Of a DNA stretch of 43,869 bases, positions 32,067-39,713 are shown in pieces. This DNA comes from Oscillospiraceae bacterium (lineage in GTDB: Bacteria; Bacillota; Clostridia; Oscillospirales; Oscillospiraceae): NCBI GenBank assembly GCA_022797115.1, contig JAAWKB010000008.1:1-43869 (forward strand). The letters run 5' to 3'. Position numbers and translations under genes: made by a program. The notes under the pieces are model-generated. The model was not told the DNA's origin. It did no database searches and saw only the letters and a list, made by a program, of their open reading frames with translations. Numbering within the stretch: position 1 is the first letter of the stretch; each line of letters starts with the position of its first letter.

Positions 32067-32096
32067 CGGGGCAGCCCTGGTATGACGGCTGCCCCG
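32067..32096. terminator. Hairpin after the XRE gene
   Basis: Perfect ten-base arms CGGGGCAGCC (32067-32076) and GGCTGCCCCG (32087-32096), starting five bases after the XRE stop. No clear T run, so termination strength is uncertain. Confidence 0.5.
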
Positions 32097-32100
32097 CGGC

Positions 32101-32298
32101 CTATTCCTCCACTGTGAAAACGTCCTCAATGGCCGTCTGGAATACCTTTGCAATCCTCCAGGCCAACACAAGGGAGGGGTTGTACTTCCCCTTTTCCAGG
32201 TTGCCGATTGTCTCCCTGCGCACCCCCACCAGCCTGGCCAGGTCCTCCTGCTTCATGCCATATTTTGCCCGGTACTCCTTCATACGGTTGGTAATCAT
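32101..32298 (-). CDS. XRE-family transcriptional regulator (YgzD-like)
   Basis: 65 residues from the ATG at 32298, in ATGA overlap with the upstream membrane gene. A single Cro/CI helix-turn-helix: [20 protein letters not shown] then [19 protein letters not shown]. Such short regulators are typically co-encoded with a DUF-type membrane protein and repress their own operon. A palindrome in the leader is a likely operator. A longer frame is excluded by the overlap. Confidence 0.88.
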   Translation of the reverse strand: MITNRMKEYRAKYGMKQEDLARLVGVRRETIGNLEKGKYNPSLVLAWRIAKVFQTAIEDVFTVEE

Positions 32299-32648
32299 CC
32301 CACTGTCCCCCGCTGCTCCCTCCATTCCAATACAGCCAGGGAGAGACTAAACGAGATCATAGCCGCGGCAAAGCTCAACGCAAATGCCATTGGGACAGCA
32401 GCGGAGATCCCGTAGATGGGAGAAGCCGCAAACATGGCTGGGGCAAGGACCGCCATGCTTGCCACAAAGGCGATTGTCGCTGATTTTTGGACGTTCAGGA
32501 TGAACAGCTCATCAGGGATCACCCAAAAGTAGCGGATAAAGTAGATGAAGCCCAGAAATCCGTACAGCCCGGTTTCCTGATGTTGCCATCCCAGCACCGC
32601 AATCAGCGACAGAAGGGACAGGAACCCTAACCAGTTTATTTTTTTCAT
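32295..32648 (-). CDS. DUF3796 membrane protein
   Basis: 117 residues with about four membrane segments ([72 protein letters not shown]). The [15 protein letters not shown] and IPDELF pattern is that of DUF3796, commonly found with an XRE regulator as here. Function unknown; integral membrane. TAGGAGG precedes the ATG. First gene of the two-gene operon. Confidence 0.78.
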   Translation of the reverse strand: MKKINWLGFLSLLSLIAVLGWQHQETGLYGFLGFIYFIRYFWVIPDELFILNVQKSATIAFVASMAVLAPAMFAASPIYGISAAVPMAFALSFAAAMISFSLSLAVLEWREQRGTVG

Positions 32649-32669
32649 TGTAGCTACCTCCTATAGTAT

Positions 32670-32725
32670 GCGATATATTTCGCTCTTAATATGATAAATA
32701 TACCACACGTCTTCAACAAAGTCAA
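32670..32725 (-). promoter_or_regulatory. Promoter and candidate XRE operator of the DUF3796-XRE operon
   Basis: Minus strand: -35 TTGACT (32725-32720), 17-base spacer, -10 TATATT (32702-32697). Fourteen bases downstream of the -10 lies GCGATATATTTCGC (32670-32683), an inverted repeat with one central mismatch that would cover the initial transcribed region. Confidence 0.7.
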
Positions 32726-32845
32726 GGCGTTCAAAAAATTTTCCCTCCAGCGCGAAGCCAGAGGGATCAGACGGCGTATAAAAAACGGGCCGCCGCGCAA
32801 ACTATGTCCGGCAAAACCCAATGTAAACGAAGGAGGAACATCGAT

Positions 32846-33037
32846 ATGAGCAATTGTACCAAGGACGGCTGCGCCTGCACCCCCAACAAGGCGATCAAAT
32901 GCAACGTTGTCTCCTGCGCCCACCACTGCCAGCAGGAGCAGTACTGCGGCCTGGATACCATCCAGGTTGGCACCCATGAGGCTCATCCCTCCATGGACCA
33001 GTGTACCGACTGCCAGAGCTTCCAGAAGCTGCACTGA
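32846..33037 (+). CDS. DUF1540 cysteine-rich protein
   Basis: 63 residues with nine cysteines (C4, C9, C11, C19, C24, C28, C34, C53, C56), starting at an ATG with AAGGAGG. The IKCNVVSCAHHCQQEQYC stretch is the DUF1540 signature, a short domain thought to bind metal, widespread in Clostridia and often expressed late or on sporulation. Six conserved positions plus the CTDC tail fit. Cytoplasmic, function unknown. It lies 50 bases before the TSUP pair, same strand. Confidence 0.85.
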   Translation: MSNCTKDGCACTPNKAIKCNVVSCAHHCQQEQYCGLDTIQVGTHEAHPSMDQCTDCQSFQKLH

Positions 33038-33087
33038 TGCCCAGCCGGCCTGCGGGCCGGCGCTACATAGTATGGGAGGGATGCGCG

Positions 33088-33444
33088 GTGACAGACAAGC
33101 GGAAAAGCCAGACCGCCGGCATAGCCGGCGGCGTCATCAACGGCCTGTTTGGGGGAGGCGGGGGGATGGTGCTCCTGCCGCTGCTGTCCAAGTGGCGGAA
33201 GCTGGAGGCCCGCAGCTCCTTTGCCACCTGCGTAGCCATCATCTTCCCCATGTGCTGCGTATCTACGGCGGTCTATCTGTGGGAGGTGCGCCCCGCCCTG
33301 TCCACCGTACTGCCCTATCTGGCAGGCGGCGTGGCCGGGGGGCTGATCGGTGGATTGACCTTTGAGAAGGTGCCTGTCCGGTTTCTCAAGGTGATCTTCG
33401 GCCTGTTCCTCCTGTATGGCGGCGTGAGGTACCTGCTGTGGTAG
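33088..33444 (+). CDS. TSUP/TauE-SafE family transporter, first half-size subunit
   Basis: 118 residues from a GTG with GGGAGGG upstream. About three or four membrane segments. The GGVINGLFGGGGGMVLLPLL stretch is the TSUP (sulfite exporter TauE/SafE) signature. Full-length members have about 250 residues and two such repeats; this gene supplies one and the overlapping next gene the other. Likely an export channel for sulfite, thiosulfate, sulfoacetate or organic acids; substrate unknown. Seven-base overlap with its partner indicates coupled translation and a heterodimer. Confidence 0.82.
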   Translation: MTDKRKSQTAGIAGGVINGLFGGGGGMVLLPLLSKWRKLEARSSFATCVAIIFPMCCVSTAVYLWEVRPALSTVLPYLAGGVAGGLIGGLTFEKVPVRFLKVIFGLFLLYGGVRYLLW

Positions 33445-33809
33445 CGTGGGTGGCGCCCTGCCTCTTCGCCCTGGCAACAGGCGTGCTGTCCAGCTGGGGC
33501 GTGGGGGGCGGGACGCTGCTTCTGGTGTGCATGAACCTGTTTTTAGGGGTGGAGCACCGGGAGGCCCAGGCCATCAACCTGCTGTTCTTCCTGCCTACTG
33601 CGGGGATCAGCCTGTTCTTCCACCGGAAAAACGGCTTTCTGGACAAAGAGGTCTGGCGTCAGGCCGCCATCCCTGGCACCATTGCCTCCCTGGCCGGTGC
33701 GCTGCTGGCTACCGCCGTGGACGTGTCCCTTCTGCGCAGGCCCTTCGGCGTGTTCCTGCTGTACAGCGGCGCGTCTATGCTGCTCAGCGCGCGCAAGGGG
33801 GCAAGGTAA
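33438..33809 (+). CDS. TSUP/TauE-SafE family transporter, second half-size subunit
   Basis: 123 residues from a GTG in overlap with the first half. Membrane segments with the second TSUP repeat (FALATGVLSSWGVGGGTLLL), then INLLFFLPTAGISLFF and GVFLLYSGASMLL at the C-terminus. The frame shift between the halves is by seven bases with a start codon in place, so this is a split gene pair, not a broken gene. An A/T-rich hairpin ends the unit. Confidence 0.82.
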   Translation: MVAWVAPCLFALATGVLSSWGVGGGTLLLVCMNLFLGVEHREAQAINLLFFLPTAGISLFFHRKNGFLDKEVWRQAAIPGTIASLAGALLATAVDVSLLRRPFGVFLLYSGASMLLSARKGAR

Positions 33810-33811
33810 TC

Positions 33812-33850
33812 ATTCTTTTCTTTTGAAAAAGAAAAGAATCAAAAGAAAAC
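33812..33850. repeat. A/T-rich perfect hairpin, member of the dispersed terminator-like element
   Basis: 13-base arms ATTCTTTTCTTTT (33812-33824) and AAAAGAAAAGAAT (33827-33839), 2-base loop, followed by CAAAAGAAAAC. It is a bidirectional terminator between the TSUP pair and the ZIP gene. It shares the GAAAAGRATCAAAAGAAA string with 5525-5567. Both copies translate to KKRIKR in one frame, which shows how similar they are. Confidence 0.75.
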
Positions 33851-33889
33851 TCTATCCCACCATCTTGTAATTTCTGGCTTGGTGGAGTA

Positions 33890-34723
33890 CTAATGCATAT
33901 GTGTAAAAATCAGCGCCATGCCCAGCAGCATCCCCAGCATGGTGGCCAGGCCGCTCAGACGGTTCTGCCACAGGTTCTCCGACTCGGGCAGAAGCTCGCC
34001 AAAGATGACATACAGCATCGCGCCGGCGGCAAAGCTGAGGGAGATGCCCAGCAGCAGCGGGTTCATGGTCCCCATGGAGTAGCCCAGCAGCGCACCCAGT
34101 ATGGTAGGTACGCCGCTGAGGGCGGCAATGCCGATGGCTTTGGCAGGGCTGGACCCGCCGGTCAGGAGGGGTGCGGCAATGGACATCCCCTCCGGGATGT
34201 TATGCAGGCCGATGATCAGCGCCGCCAGGATTCCCCCATGCCCTGCCGCCTGGGCCGCGCCTGCAAAGGTCGCCCCGATGGCCATGCCAACCGGCATGTT
34301 GTGCAGCGCAACCGCTGCCGCCAGCACCAGCCCCGCCGTATGCAGGGTATGGTGGCCGCAGGCGCACATCTCGCCGTTGTCCCCGCCATGCGGGTCATGG
34401 CTGTGGGAGTGCTCCTCATGGGCGTGGCCGCCGTGGGAGTGGCTATGGTGGGCCTGCTTGTCGATCCAGCAGTTGAGCAGGTAGGTACATAGGAACCCAA
34501 TGATGATCCAGCACAGGATGGGCAGGATGCTGGTATCCTCCGCTGCGTCGGCCACCAGGTCGAAACACACCACACTGAGCATCACGCCGGCAGTGAAGCG
34601 CAGCAGCAGGCTCACCGTCCGCTCCGAGGGGCTGTGGACTGCCGCAGCCAGGGTCCCGCCCAGGGCCAGCCCGCCTGCGCCGGTCAGCGCGGTGATGAAA
34701 AAAATCGTTGCATAGTTACTCAT
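33890..34723 (-). CDS. ZIP-family divalent metal transporter
   Basis: 277 residues from the ATG at 34723 (GGAGCC upstream). Eight predicted membrane segments. The metal path motifs are VALHNMPVGMAIGATF in TM4 and LIIGLHNIPEGMSIAAPLL in TM5. A long His-rich loop between TM3 and TM4 (AHHSHSHGGHAHEEHSHSHD) is the usual ZIP metal sensor/delivery site, followed by CACGHH. It imports Zn, Fe or Mn. Own promoter at 34754-34783; I saw no Zur or Fur box. Confidence 0.92.
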   Translation of the reverse strand: MSNYATIFFITALTGAGGLALGGTLAAAVHSPSERTVSLLLRFTAGVMLSVVCFDLVADAAEDTSILPILCWIIIGFLCTYLLNCWIDKQAHHSHSHGGHAHEEHSHSHDPHGGDNGEMCACGHHTLHTAGLVLAAAVALHNMPVGMAIGATFAGAAQAAGHGGILAALIIGLHNIPEGMSIAAPLLTGGSSPAKAIGIAALSGVPTILGALLGYSMGTMNPLLLGISLSFAAGAMLYVIFGELLPESENLWQNRLSGLATMLGMLLGMALIFTHMH

Positions 34724-34753
34724 GAAAAGGCTCCTAACTGTTTGATACGTTGC

Positions 34754-34783
34754 AGTATATCCTGTTTTGGCCGGGAAAGTCAA
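34754..34783 (-). promoter_or_regulatory. Promoter of the ZIP gene
   Basis: Minus strand: -35 TTGACT (34783-34778), 18-base spacer, -10 TATACT (34759-34754). Confidence 0.65.
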
Positions 34784-34845
34784 GCAGATCTTGGAAAAAA
34801 AGGAGCGTTTAGGGCCCGTATTCCCACGCTGGCGTCCGGAGGGGA

Positions 34846-34874
34846 TTGCAACAGGGGCGGAAATATGGTAAGAT
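34846..34874 (+). promoter_or_regulatory. Promoter of the CbxX-type AAA gene
   Basis: -35 TTGCAA (34846-34851), 17-base spacer, -10 TAAGAT (34869-34874). Confidence 0.6.
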
Positions 34875-34925
34875 CAGGCTGAAAAGAGGAGAGCCGCTTC
34901 GACTATATCGTACATGGAGGCGTCT

Positions 34926-36566
34926 ATGAGCAAAAATTTCCATCGGGACTACGCCGACAGCGTGGGCCACTTCTGCCAGAGCATCCCCTCGGAGCTGGGC
35001 ATCACCAGCCAGGAGATCGACACCTATTTCCGCGCCTGCACCCTATGCCTGTGGGCGGCCAGCGGCGGCCGGGGCGGGGATGTGATCGGGATCAACCAGA
35101 TCTACACCGACCGCCAGGTGAAATTCACCGGCGAGCAGTTCAGCCGGGCCATCGCTTACTACCAGAACAACCCCAACTACACCGTAGGCGTACCGGAATT
35201 TTTCCAGAAGCTGGCAAAGGCCGACGCCAAGGCCGGGACCAGCTTCAGCCGCACCTTTGCGGAGGTACAGAAAAACCTGCTGATGCTCTGCGCTGCCTAC
35301 GACGGCTCCTTCTCCTTTGCGGAGAGCCGCCGGATCACCCTGCTCTACGGCCAGCTCTCCGCCGTCTGCGACAAGGAGGGCGTATCCGCCATCGCCCCCA
35401 CCCCCGGCCCGGAGGACTATCTGGACAGCGCGCCGCAGCTGGCCATGGCGCCCGAACGGCCCCCGCAGCAGGATGCGGCTCAGGAGCTGGACAAGCTGAT
35501 GAACGAGTTTGACCAGGTGATCCGCCGGGACCGTACCCGGGGGATCTTTGACGACTTCTATGGCGGACAGCCGGGCAATCCCATGGCCCCCCTGCCCGTT
35601 GCGGCCGGCGGGCCGGCGGGCGGGACAGACGGCAGGAGTGAGGCCGCCCCCAGCGCGCCCTCCGTACCGGCGGAGGAACCGGAGCCGCCCAAGCCCACCC
35701 TGGAGGAGGCCATGGCGGAGCTCAACGAGCTGATCGGCCTGGAGGTGGTAAAAAAGGACGTGGACAGCCTGGTCAACCTGGTGAAGGTGCGCCAGCTGCG
35801 CAAGGAGCGGGGCATGAAGTGCCCGGATATGTCCTTCCATCTGGTCTTCTCCGGCAACCCCGGTACCGGCAAAACTACGGTGGCCCGGATTGTGGGCAAA
35901 ATCTACAGCGCCCTGGGTATCCTCTCCAAGGGCCATCTGGTGGAGGTGGACCGCAGCGGCCTGGTGGCCGGTTACGTGGGACAGACCGCCATCAAGACCC
36001 AGGAGGTGGTAGGCAAGGCCCTGGGCGGCGTACTGTTTATCGACGAAGCCTACACCCTGGCCCCGGAGAACGCGGACAAGGACTTCGGCCAGGAGGCCAT
36101 TGACACCATTTTGAAGGCCATGGAGGACCACCGGGACGACTTTGTTGTGATCGTGGCGGGCTACGCCACGCTGATGCCCCGGTTCATCGACTCCAATCCG
36201 GGCCTGAAATCCCGGTTCAACAAGTACCTGTATTTTGAGGACTACAACGGCAGCCAGCTCTATGAAATTTTCCAGGGCCGGGTGAAGCGCAACGACTACC
36301 AGCTCAGCGATGAGGCTGCCCAGGCGGTGCGGGAGCACCTCCAGGAGCTCTACGAGGACCGGGACGGCAATTTCGGCAATGCCCGGGATGTGCGCAACCT
36401 CTTTGAGAAGATCGTCGCCGCCCAGGCCGACCGGGTCGCCGGGCTGGAAAACCCCAGCGACGAGGACATCTCCACCATCACCCTGGAGGATTTGAAGGAG
36501 CTGATGGACATACCTCTGACGGAGGAAGATGCGCCCGGGGCCGCTGAGGACAATACAGAAACATAA
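34926..36566 (+). CDS. AAA+ ATPase of the CbxX/CfqX (SpoVK-like) family with N-terminal helical domain
   Basis: 546 residues from the ATG at 34926, which has GGAGG five bases upstream; the ATG at 34914 lacks a ribosome site. Residues 1-160 are a helical domain of the TerB-like kind (AYDGSFSFAESRRITLLYGQ). A Pro/acidic linker spans 160-258. The AAA core has Walker A GNPGTGKTT at 310-318, Walker B VLFIDEAY at 369-376, and GNARDVRNLFEK. CbxX/CfqX/SpoVK proteins remodel other proteins (rubisco activase, spore SpoVK, type VII EccA). No rubisco or ESX genes are nearby, so a sporulation or stress remodeller is the best guess. Monocistronic. Confidence 0.85.
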   Translation: MSKNFHRDYADSVGHFCQSIPSELGITSQEIDTYFRACTLCLWAASGGRGGDVIGINQIYTDRQVKFTGEQFSRAIAYYQNNPNYTVGVPEFFQKLAKADAKAGTSFSRTFAEVQKNLLMLCAAYDGSFSFAESRRITLLYGQLSAVCDKEGVSAIAPTPGPEDYLDSAPQLAMAPERPPQQDAAQELDKLMNEFDQVIRRDRTRGIFDDFYGGQPGNPMAPLPVAAGGPAGGTDGRSEAAPSAPSVPAEEPEPPKPTLEEAMAELNELIGLEVVKKDVDSLVNLVKVRQLRKERGMKCPDMSFHLVFSGNPGTGKTTVARIVGKIYSALGILSKGHLVEVDRSGLVAGYVGQTAIKTQEVVGKALGGVLFIDEAYTLAPENADKDFGQEAIDTILKAMEDHRDDFVVIVAGYATLMPRFIDSNPGLKSRFNKYLYFEDYNGSQLYEIFQGRVKRNDYQLSDEAAQAVREHLQELYEDRDGNFGNARDVRNLFEKIVAAQADRVAGLENPSDEDISTITLEDLKELMDIPLTEEDAPGAAEDNTET

Positions 36567-36567
36567 C

Positions 36568-36603
36568 ATGATGCGGCATGGCCGGTTGGCCATGCCGCAT
36601 CAT
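36568..36603. terminator. Bidirectional terminator between AAA gene and cls
   Basis: Perfect 16-base arms (36568-36583 and 36588-36603, starting ATGATGCGGCATGG) with a GGTT loop. Convergent genes end on both sides. Confidence 0.85.
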
Positions 36604-36616
36604 TCTGTCCATACCG

Positions 36617-38194
36617 CTACATCAGCGGGGCCACCGGCTTGAGCACAAATCCCAGCAGCTTCAGCGTCAGCTTTTCCTGCCGGAGGGACTCCTCCGTCAC
36701 CTGGCGGCACTTGGCCAGGGTGTACTGGAAGTCCGCCTCAATCTGCGCAATGCAGTCTGTGCGGTAGAGGTACGTAGCGCACTCAAAGTGGTGGTACAGG
36801 CTGCGGTAATCCAGGTTGATCGTCCCCACCACGGCCTCCCGGCTGTCGCTGACAAACACCTTCGCATGGACAAAGCCGGGGGTATACTCATAGATCCCCA
36901 CCCCGGAGGCCAAGAGGGAGGCATAGTGGGTCTTTGCCAGGGAGTAGGGCGCCGCCTTGTCGGGGATACCGGGCAGGAGCAGCGTCACCTCCACCCCCCG
37001 CTCCGCCGCAAATTTCAGGGCGGTCTCCATTTCCCCGTCTAAGATCAGGTAGGGGGACATGATGTGTACATGGTGCCGGGCGCGGTTGAGGATGTCCATA
37101 TAGACCCGCTCCCCCACCTTGTCGCCGTCCAGGGGGCAGTCGCCATAGGGGAGCACGAAGCCCTTGGCGGTATCCTGGGGCACGGCGGGATAGGCTAAAA
37201 ACTTCTCATATTCCTGCGCCTTCTCACTGATCCCCCACATTTGCAGGAACATCAGGGTAAAGCTCCTGACCGCCTCCCCCTTGAGCATGACGGCGGTATC
37301 CTTCCAGTGCCCGTGCTTGACGGTGTGGTTGATGTACTCGTCCGCCAGGTTCACGCCTCCATTAAAAGCGGTGTGGCCGTCGATGACCAGGATCTTCCTG
37401 TGGTCGCGGTAGTTGTAGTGGGTGGAGACAAAGGGCGATACCGGCGCGAACATCTTGCACCGGATGCCCAGCGCACGCAGCCGCTCGGGGTAGTCGTGAG
37501 GCAGGGTGGAAAATTCGCAGGTGCCGTCGTACATGACCCGCACATCCACGCCTGCCGCCGCCTTTTTCGCCAGGATCTCCAGTACCTTCCCCCACATCAG
37601 GCCCTCTTCTATGATGAAATACTCCAGGAAAATGAAATGTTCCGCCTTTTCCAGCTGCCGCAGCAGCTCCGCCCACTTGTCCTCGCCCAGAGGGAAGTAG
37701 GTCACGGCCGTGCGGTCAAACACCGGATAGCAGCCGCTGCGGCGGATGTAGCGGGCCAGGGCAGCCGCCCCCGGATCCTCTGCGGCGAGCTTGTCCAGCA
37801 CATCCGCCTGCTGGGGGATACTGTCCCGGGCCTGCCCGGCCAGCTGGCTGAGGCGGGCTTTGACCGCCCGGTGGCCGATGTCGCTCTGGGTATACCAGAA
37901 CAGCAGGGCCCCGAACACCGGGAGCAGCATAATGACAATCAGCCATGTGATCTTAGCCGTGGGGTCCAGGCGGCTGCCCAGCAGGTAGAGCACCATAAAG
38001 GCGGTAAACAGCACCGTACCGCCCCAGATATGGGGCAGGAACTCCTCAAACCACTGGAACACCCCAAACAGCGCCAGTACCTGGAGCGCCAGCAGGAGCA
38101 AGATCAGCCCCAGGCGGCTGAAGATCGCGTGGACAAGGCCCGTCTTTCCCTTTTTGAGCAGGGACAGGCCGTTGCCGTCTCGATAGGTCCGCAT
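36617..38194 (-). CDS. cls: Cardiolipin synthase
   Basis: 525 residues. Two N-terminal membrane segments (LGLILLLLALQVLALFGVF and ITWLIVIMLLPVFGALLFWY), then two phospholipase-D HKD motifs: YRDHRKILVIDGHTAFNGG and FVHAKVFVSDSREAVVGT. It joins two phosphatidylglycerols to cardiolipin at the membrane. The N-terminal layout and length fit the Gram-positive Cls type. GGAGGAAC before the ATG and a near-consensus promoter. Confidence 0.95.
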   Translation of the reverse strand: MRTYRDGNGLSLLKKGKTGLVHAIFSRLGLILLLLALQVLALFGVFQWFEEFLPHIWGGTVLFTAFMVLYLLGSRLDPTAKITWLIVIMLLPVFGALLFWYTQSDIGHRAVKARLSQLAGQARDSIPQQADVLDKLAAEDPGAAALARYIRRSGCYPVFDRTAVTYFPLGEDKWAELLRQLEKAEHFIFLEYFIIEEGLMWGKVLEILAKKAAAGVDVRVMYDGTCEFSTLPHDYPERLRALGIRCKMFAPVSPFVSTHYNYRDHRKILVIDGHTAFNGGVNLADEYINHTVKHGHWKDTAVMLKGEAVRSFTLMFLQMWGISEKAQEYEKFLAYPAVPQDTAKGFVLPYGDCPLDGDKVGERVYMDILNRARHHVHIMSPYLILDGEMETALKFAAERGVEVTLLLPGIPDKAAPYSLAKTHYASLLASGVGIYEYTPGFVHAKVFVSDSREAVVGTINLDYRSLYHHFECATYLYRTDCIAQIEADFQYTLAKCRQVTEESLRQEKLTLKLLGFVLKPVAPLM

Positions 38195-38223
38195 AGCAAT
38201 GTTCCTCCTTTTTTCTACACGCT

Positions 38224-38251
38224 ATTGTAGCAGAACGGGGCGTAATGTCAA
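38224..38251 (-). promoter_or_regulatory. Promoter of cls
   Basis: Minus strand: consensus -35 TTGACA (38251-38246), 16-base spacer, -10 TACAAT (38229-38224). Confidence 0.8.
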
Positions 38252-38300
38252 CACACCGGTCGAAAGCAGGATATTCCTGCCGGATTATACCTCAAAAGGG

Positions 38301-39632
38301 TTAATATTGGTACCGTTTCCGGTATTTCCCAAACAGGGCGGCAGACAGCGCCAGGGCCATCAGCTCCGCCGCCGGTGTGGCCAGCCAGATGCCGGTCACG
38401 CCGAAAACAGCGGGGAGCACCAGCATTGTGATCAGCATGAACACAAAGGAGCGGGAGAAGGCCAGGACCGCCGAGACCACCCCGTTGGACAGGGCTGTAA
38501 ACATGCCGCTGGCAAAGATATTGAAGCCGATGAACAGCAGCGCAATGGTGCAGATTCGGTTGCCGGTGAAGGCGAGGCCGTACACCGGGTTGTCCGGCCG
38601 GGCAAATACGGACACCAGCGGCCCTGTAGCGGCATAGGACGCCGCCGCCGTCACCAGGGAGATCACCGCGATCACCTTCAGGCTGATGGCAACCAGCTTT
38701 TTCAGCTTCTCCCGGTTCTTCTCCCCATAGTAATAGCTGAGCATGGGGGCGACGCCGTAGGAGTAGCCCGTATAGAGGGAGCTGGCGAACATCAGGACGT
38801 ACATGATGATCGTGACGGCGGCGATGCCGTCCTCCCCCACATAGCGCAGCATGGTCCAGTTGAACATCAGCGTAATGATGCCCGTGACCAGGGCAGTGGC
38901 CATCTCCGAGCAGCCGTTTGCCGCTGCGTTCCCCAGCACCCGGAGCCGAAGGGCCGGCTTGGTGAAGTGCAGCAGGTTTTCCCTCCGGCTGAACACAACC
39001 AGCCCCGCTGCCGCTGTCACGGAGTAGCCCAGCCCTGTGGCGATCGCCGCGCCGCCGATGCCCATGTGAAGGACGGCGATCAGCACATAGTCCAGCACCA
39101 TATTCAGCACGCCGCCGCCCACGGAGCAGAACAGGGAGAGGGTGGCCTTCCCGGAGGCGATCATGTACAGGGTAAAATTGTTCATCAGCAGGATGGGGAC
39201 GGTAAAGAGCAGGTAGCGGCTCAGGTATTCCTGGCAGTAAGCCGCCACATCCGCGCTCAGCCCCATGCCCTGGAAGAGCCGCCCCATCACCGCATACCCC
39301 GCCGCGCACATGGCCACCCCCACCGCGACATTGACCAGGATGAGGAAGGTGAAGTCCTCCCGGGCCTCATCCGGCTTCTGCTCCCCCATCTTCTTCATGA
39401 TGGCCGCGCTGCCGCCGGTGGCCAGCATGGTGGAAATGGCTGTGACCAGCTGAATCACCGGCGCGGTCAGGTTGATGGCGGACAGGGCGCTGGTGCCGAT
39501 CAGGTTCGACACGAACAGCCCGTCCACCATGGTGTAAAAGGACATAAAGACGGACATCGCAATGGTTGGCACGGCAAATGCCAGGATTCCCTTTAGCGTA
39601 ACGGGCTTGCTGTAGGCGTTTTCTTTTTCCAT
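38301..39632 (-). CDS. MATE-family multidrug efflux transporter
   Basis: 443 residues from the ATG at 39632; upstream in-frame codons run into the MerR gene. Twelve predicted membrane segments in two halves, each starting with the MATE pattern (AFAVPTIAMSVFMSFYTMVD then GLFVSNLIGTSALSAINL; ITLMFNWTMLRYVGEDGIAA). It exports cationic drugs or metabolites against H+ or Na+. Divergent from a MerR activator; its promoter has the 19-base spacer typical of MerR control, so it is likely ligand-induced. Confidence 0.9.
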   Translation of the reverse strand: MEKENAYSKPVTLKGILAFAVPTIAMSVFMSFYTMVDGLFVSNLIGTSALSAINLTAPVIQLVTAISTMLATGGSAAIMKKMGEQKPDEAREDFTFLILVNVAVGVAMCAAGYAVMGRLFQGMGLSADVAAYCQEYLSRYLLFTVPILLMNNFTLYMIASGKATLSLFCSVGGGVLNMVLDYVLIAVLHMGIGGAAIATGLGYSVTAAAGLVVFSRRENLLHFTKPALRLRVLGNAAANGCSEMATALVTGIITLMFNWTMLRYVGEDGIAAVTIIMYVLMFASSLYTGYSYGVAPMLSYYYGEKNREKLKKLVAISLKVIAVISLVTAAASYAATGPLVSVFARPDNPVYGLAFTGNRICTIALLFIGFNIFASGMFTALSNGVVSAVLAFSRSFVFMLITMLVLPAVFGVTGIWLATPAAELMALALSAALFGKYRKRYQY

Positions 39633-39667
39633 GTTATTTCTCCTTGTTTTTTGATTCCCTATCGGAT

Positions 39668-39698
39668 AGAATAGACCGTACAGTAACTGTACGGTCAA
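39668..39698 (-). promoter_or_regulatory. MerR-type promoter and operator of the MATE gene
   Basis: Minus strand: -35 TTGACC (39698-39693), spacer of exactly 19 bases, -10 TATTCT (39673-39668). A 23-base palindrome at 39674-39696 (arms GACCGTACAGT / ACTGTACGGTC, one central base) fills the spacer. MerR activators untwist such long spacers to start transcription. The same site lies upstream of the divergent merR-type gene. Confidence 0.88.
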
Positions 39699-39713
39699 GA
39701 GGGAATTTACAAT

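Noticed and set aside
33438-33444. TSUP pair as a frameshifted single gene
   Set aside because: The second half has its own GTG start in a seven-base overlap and each half is a complete repeat, so a split pair is more likely.
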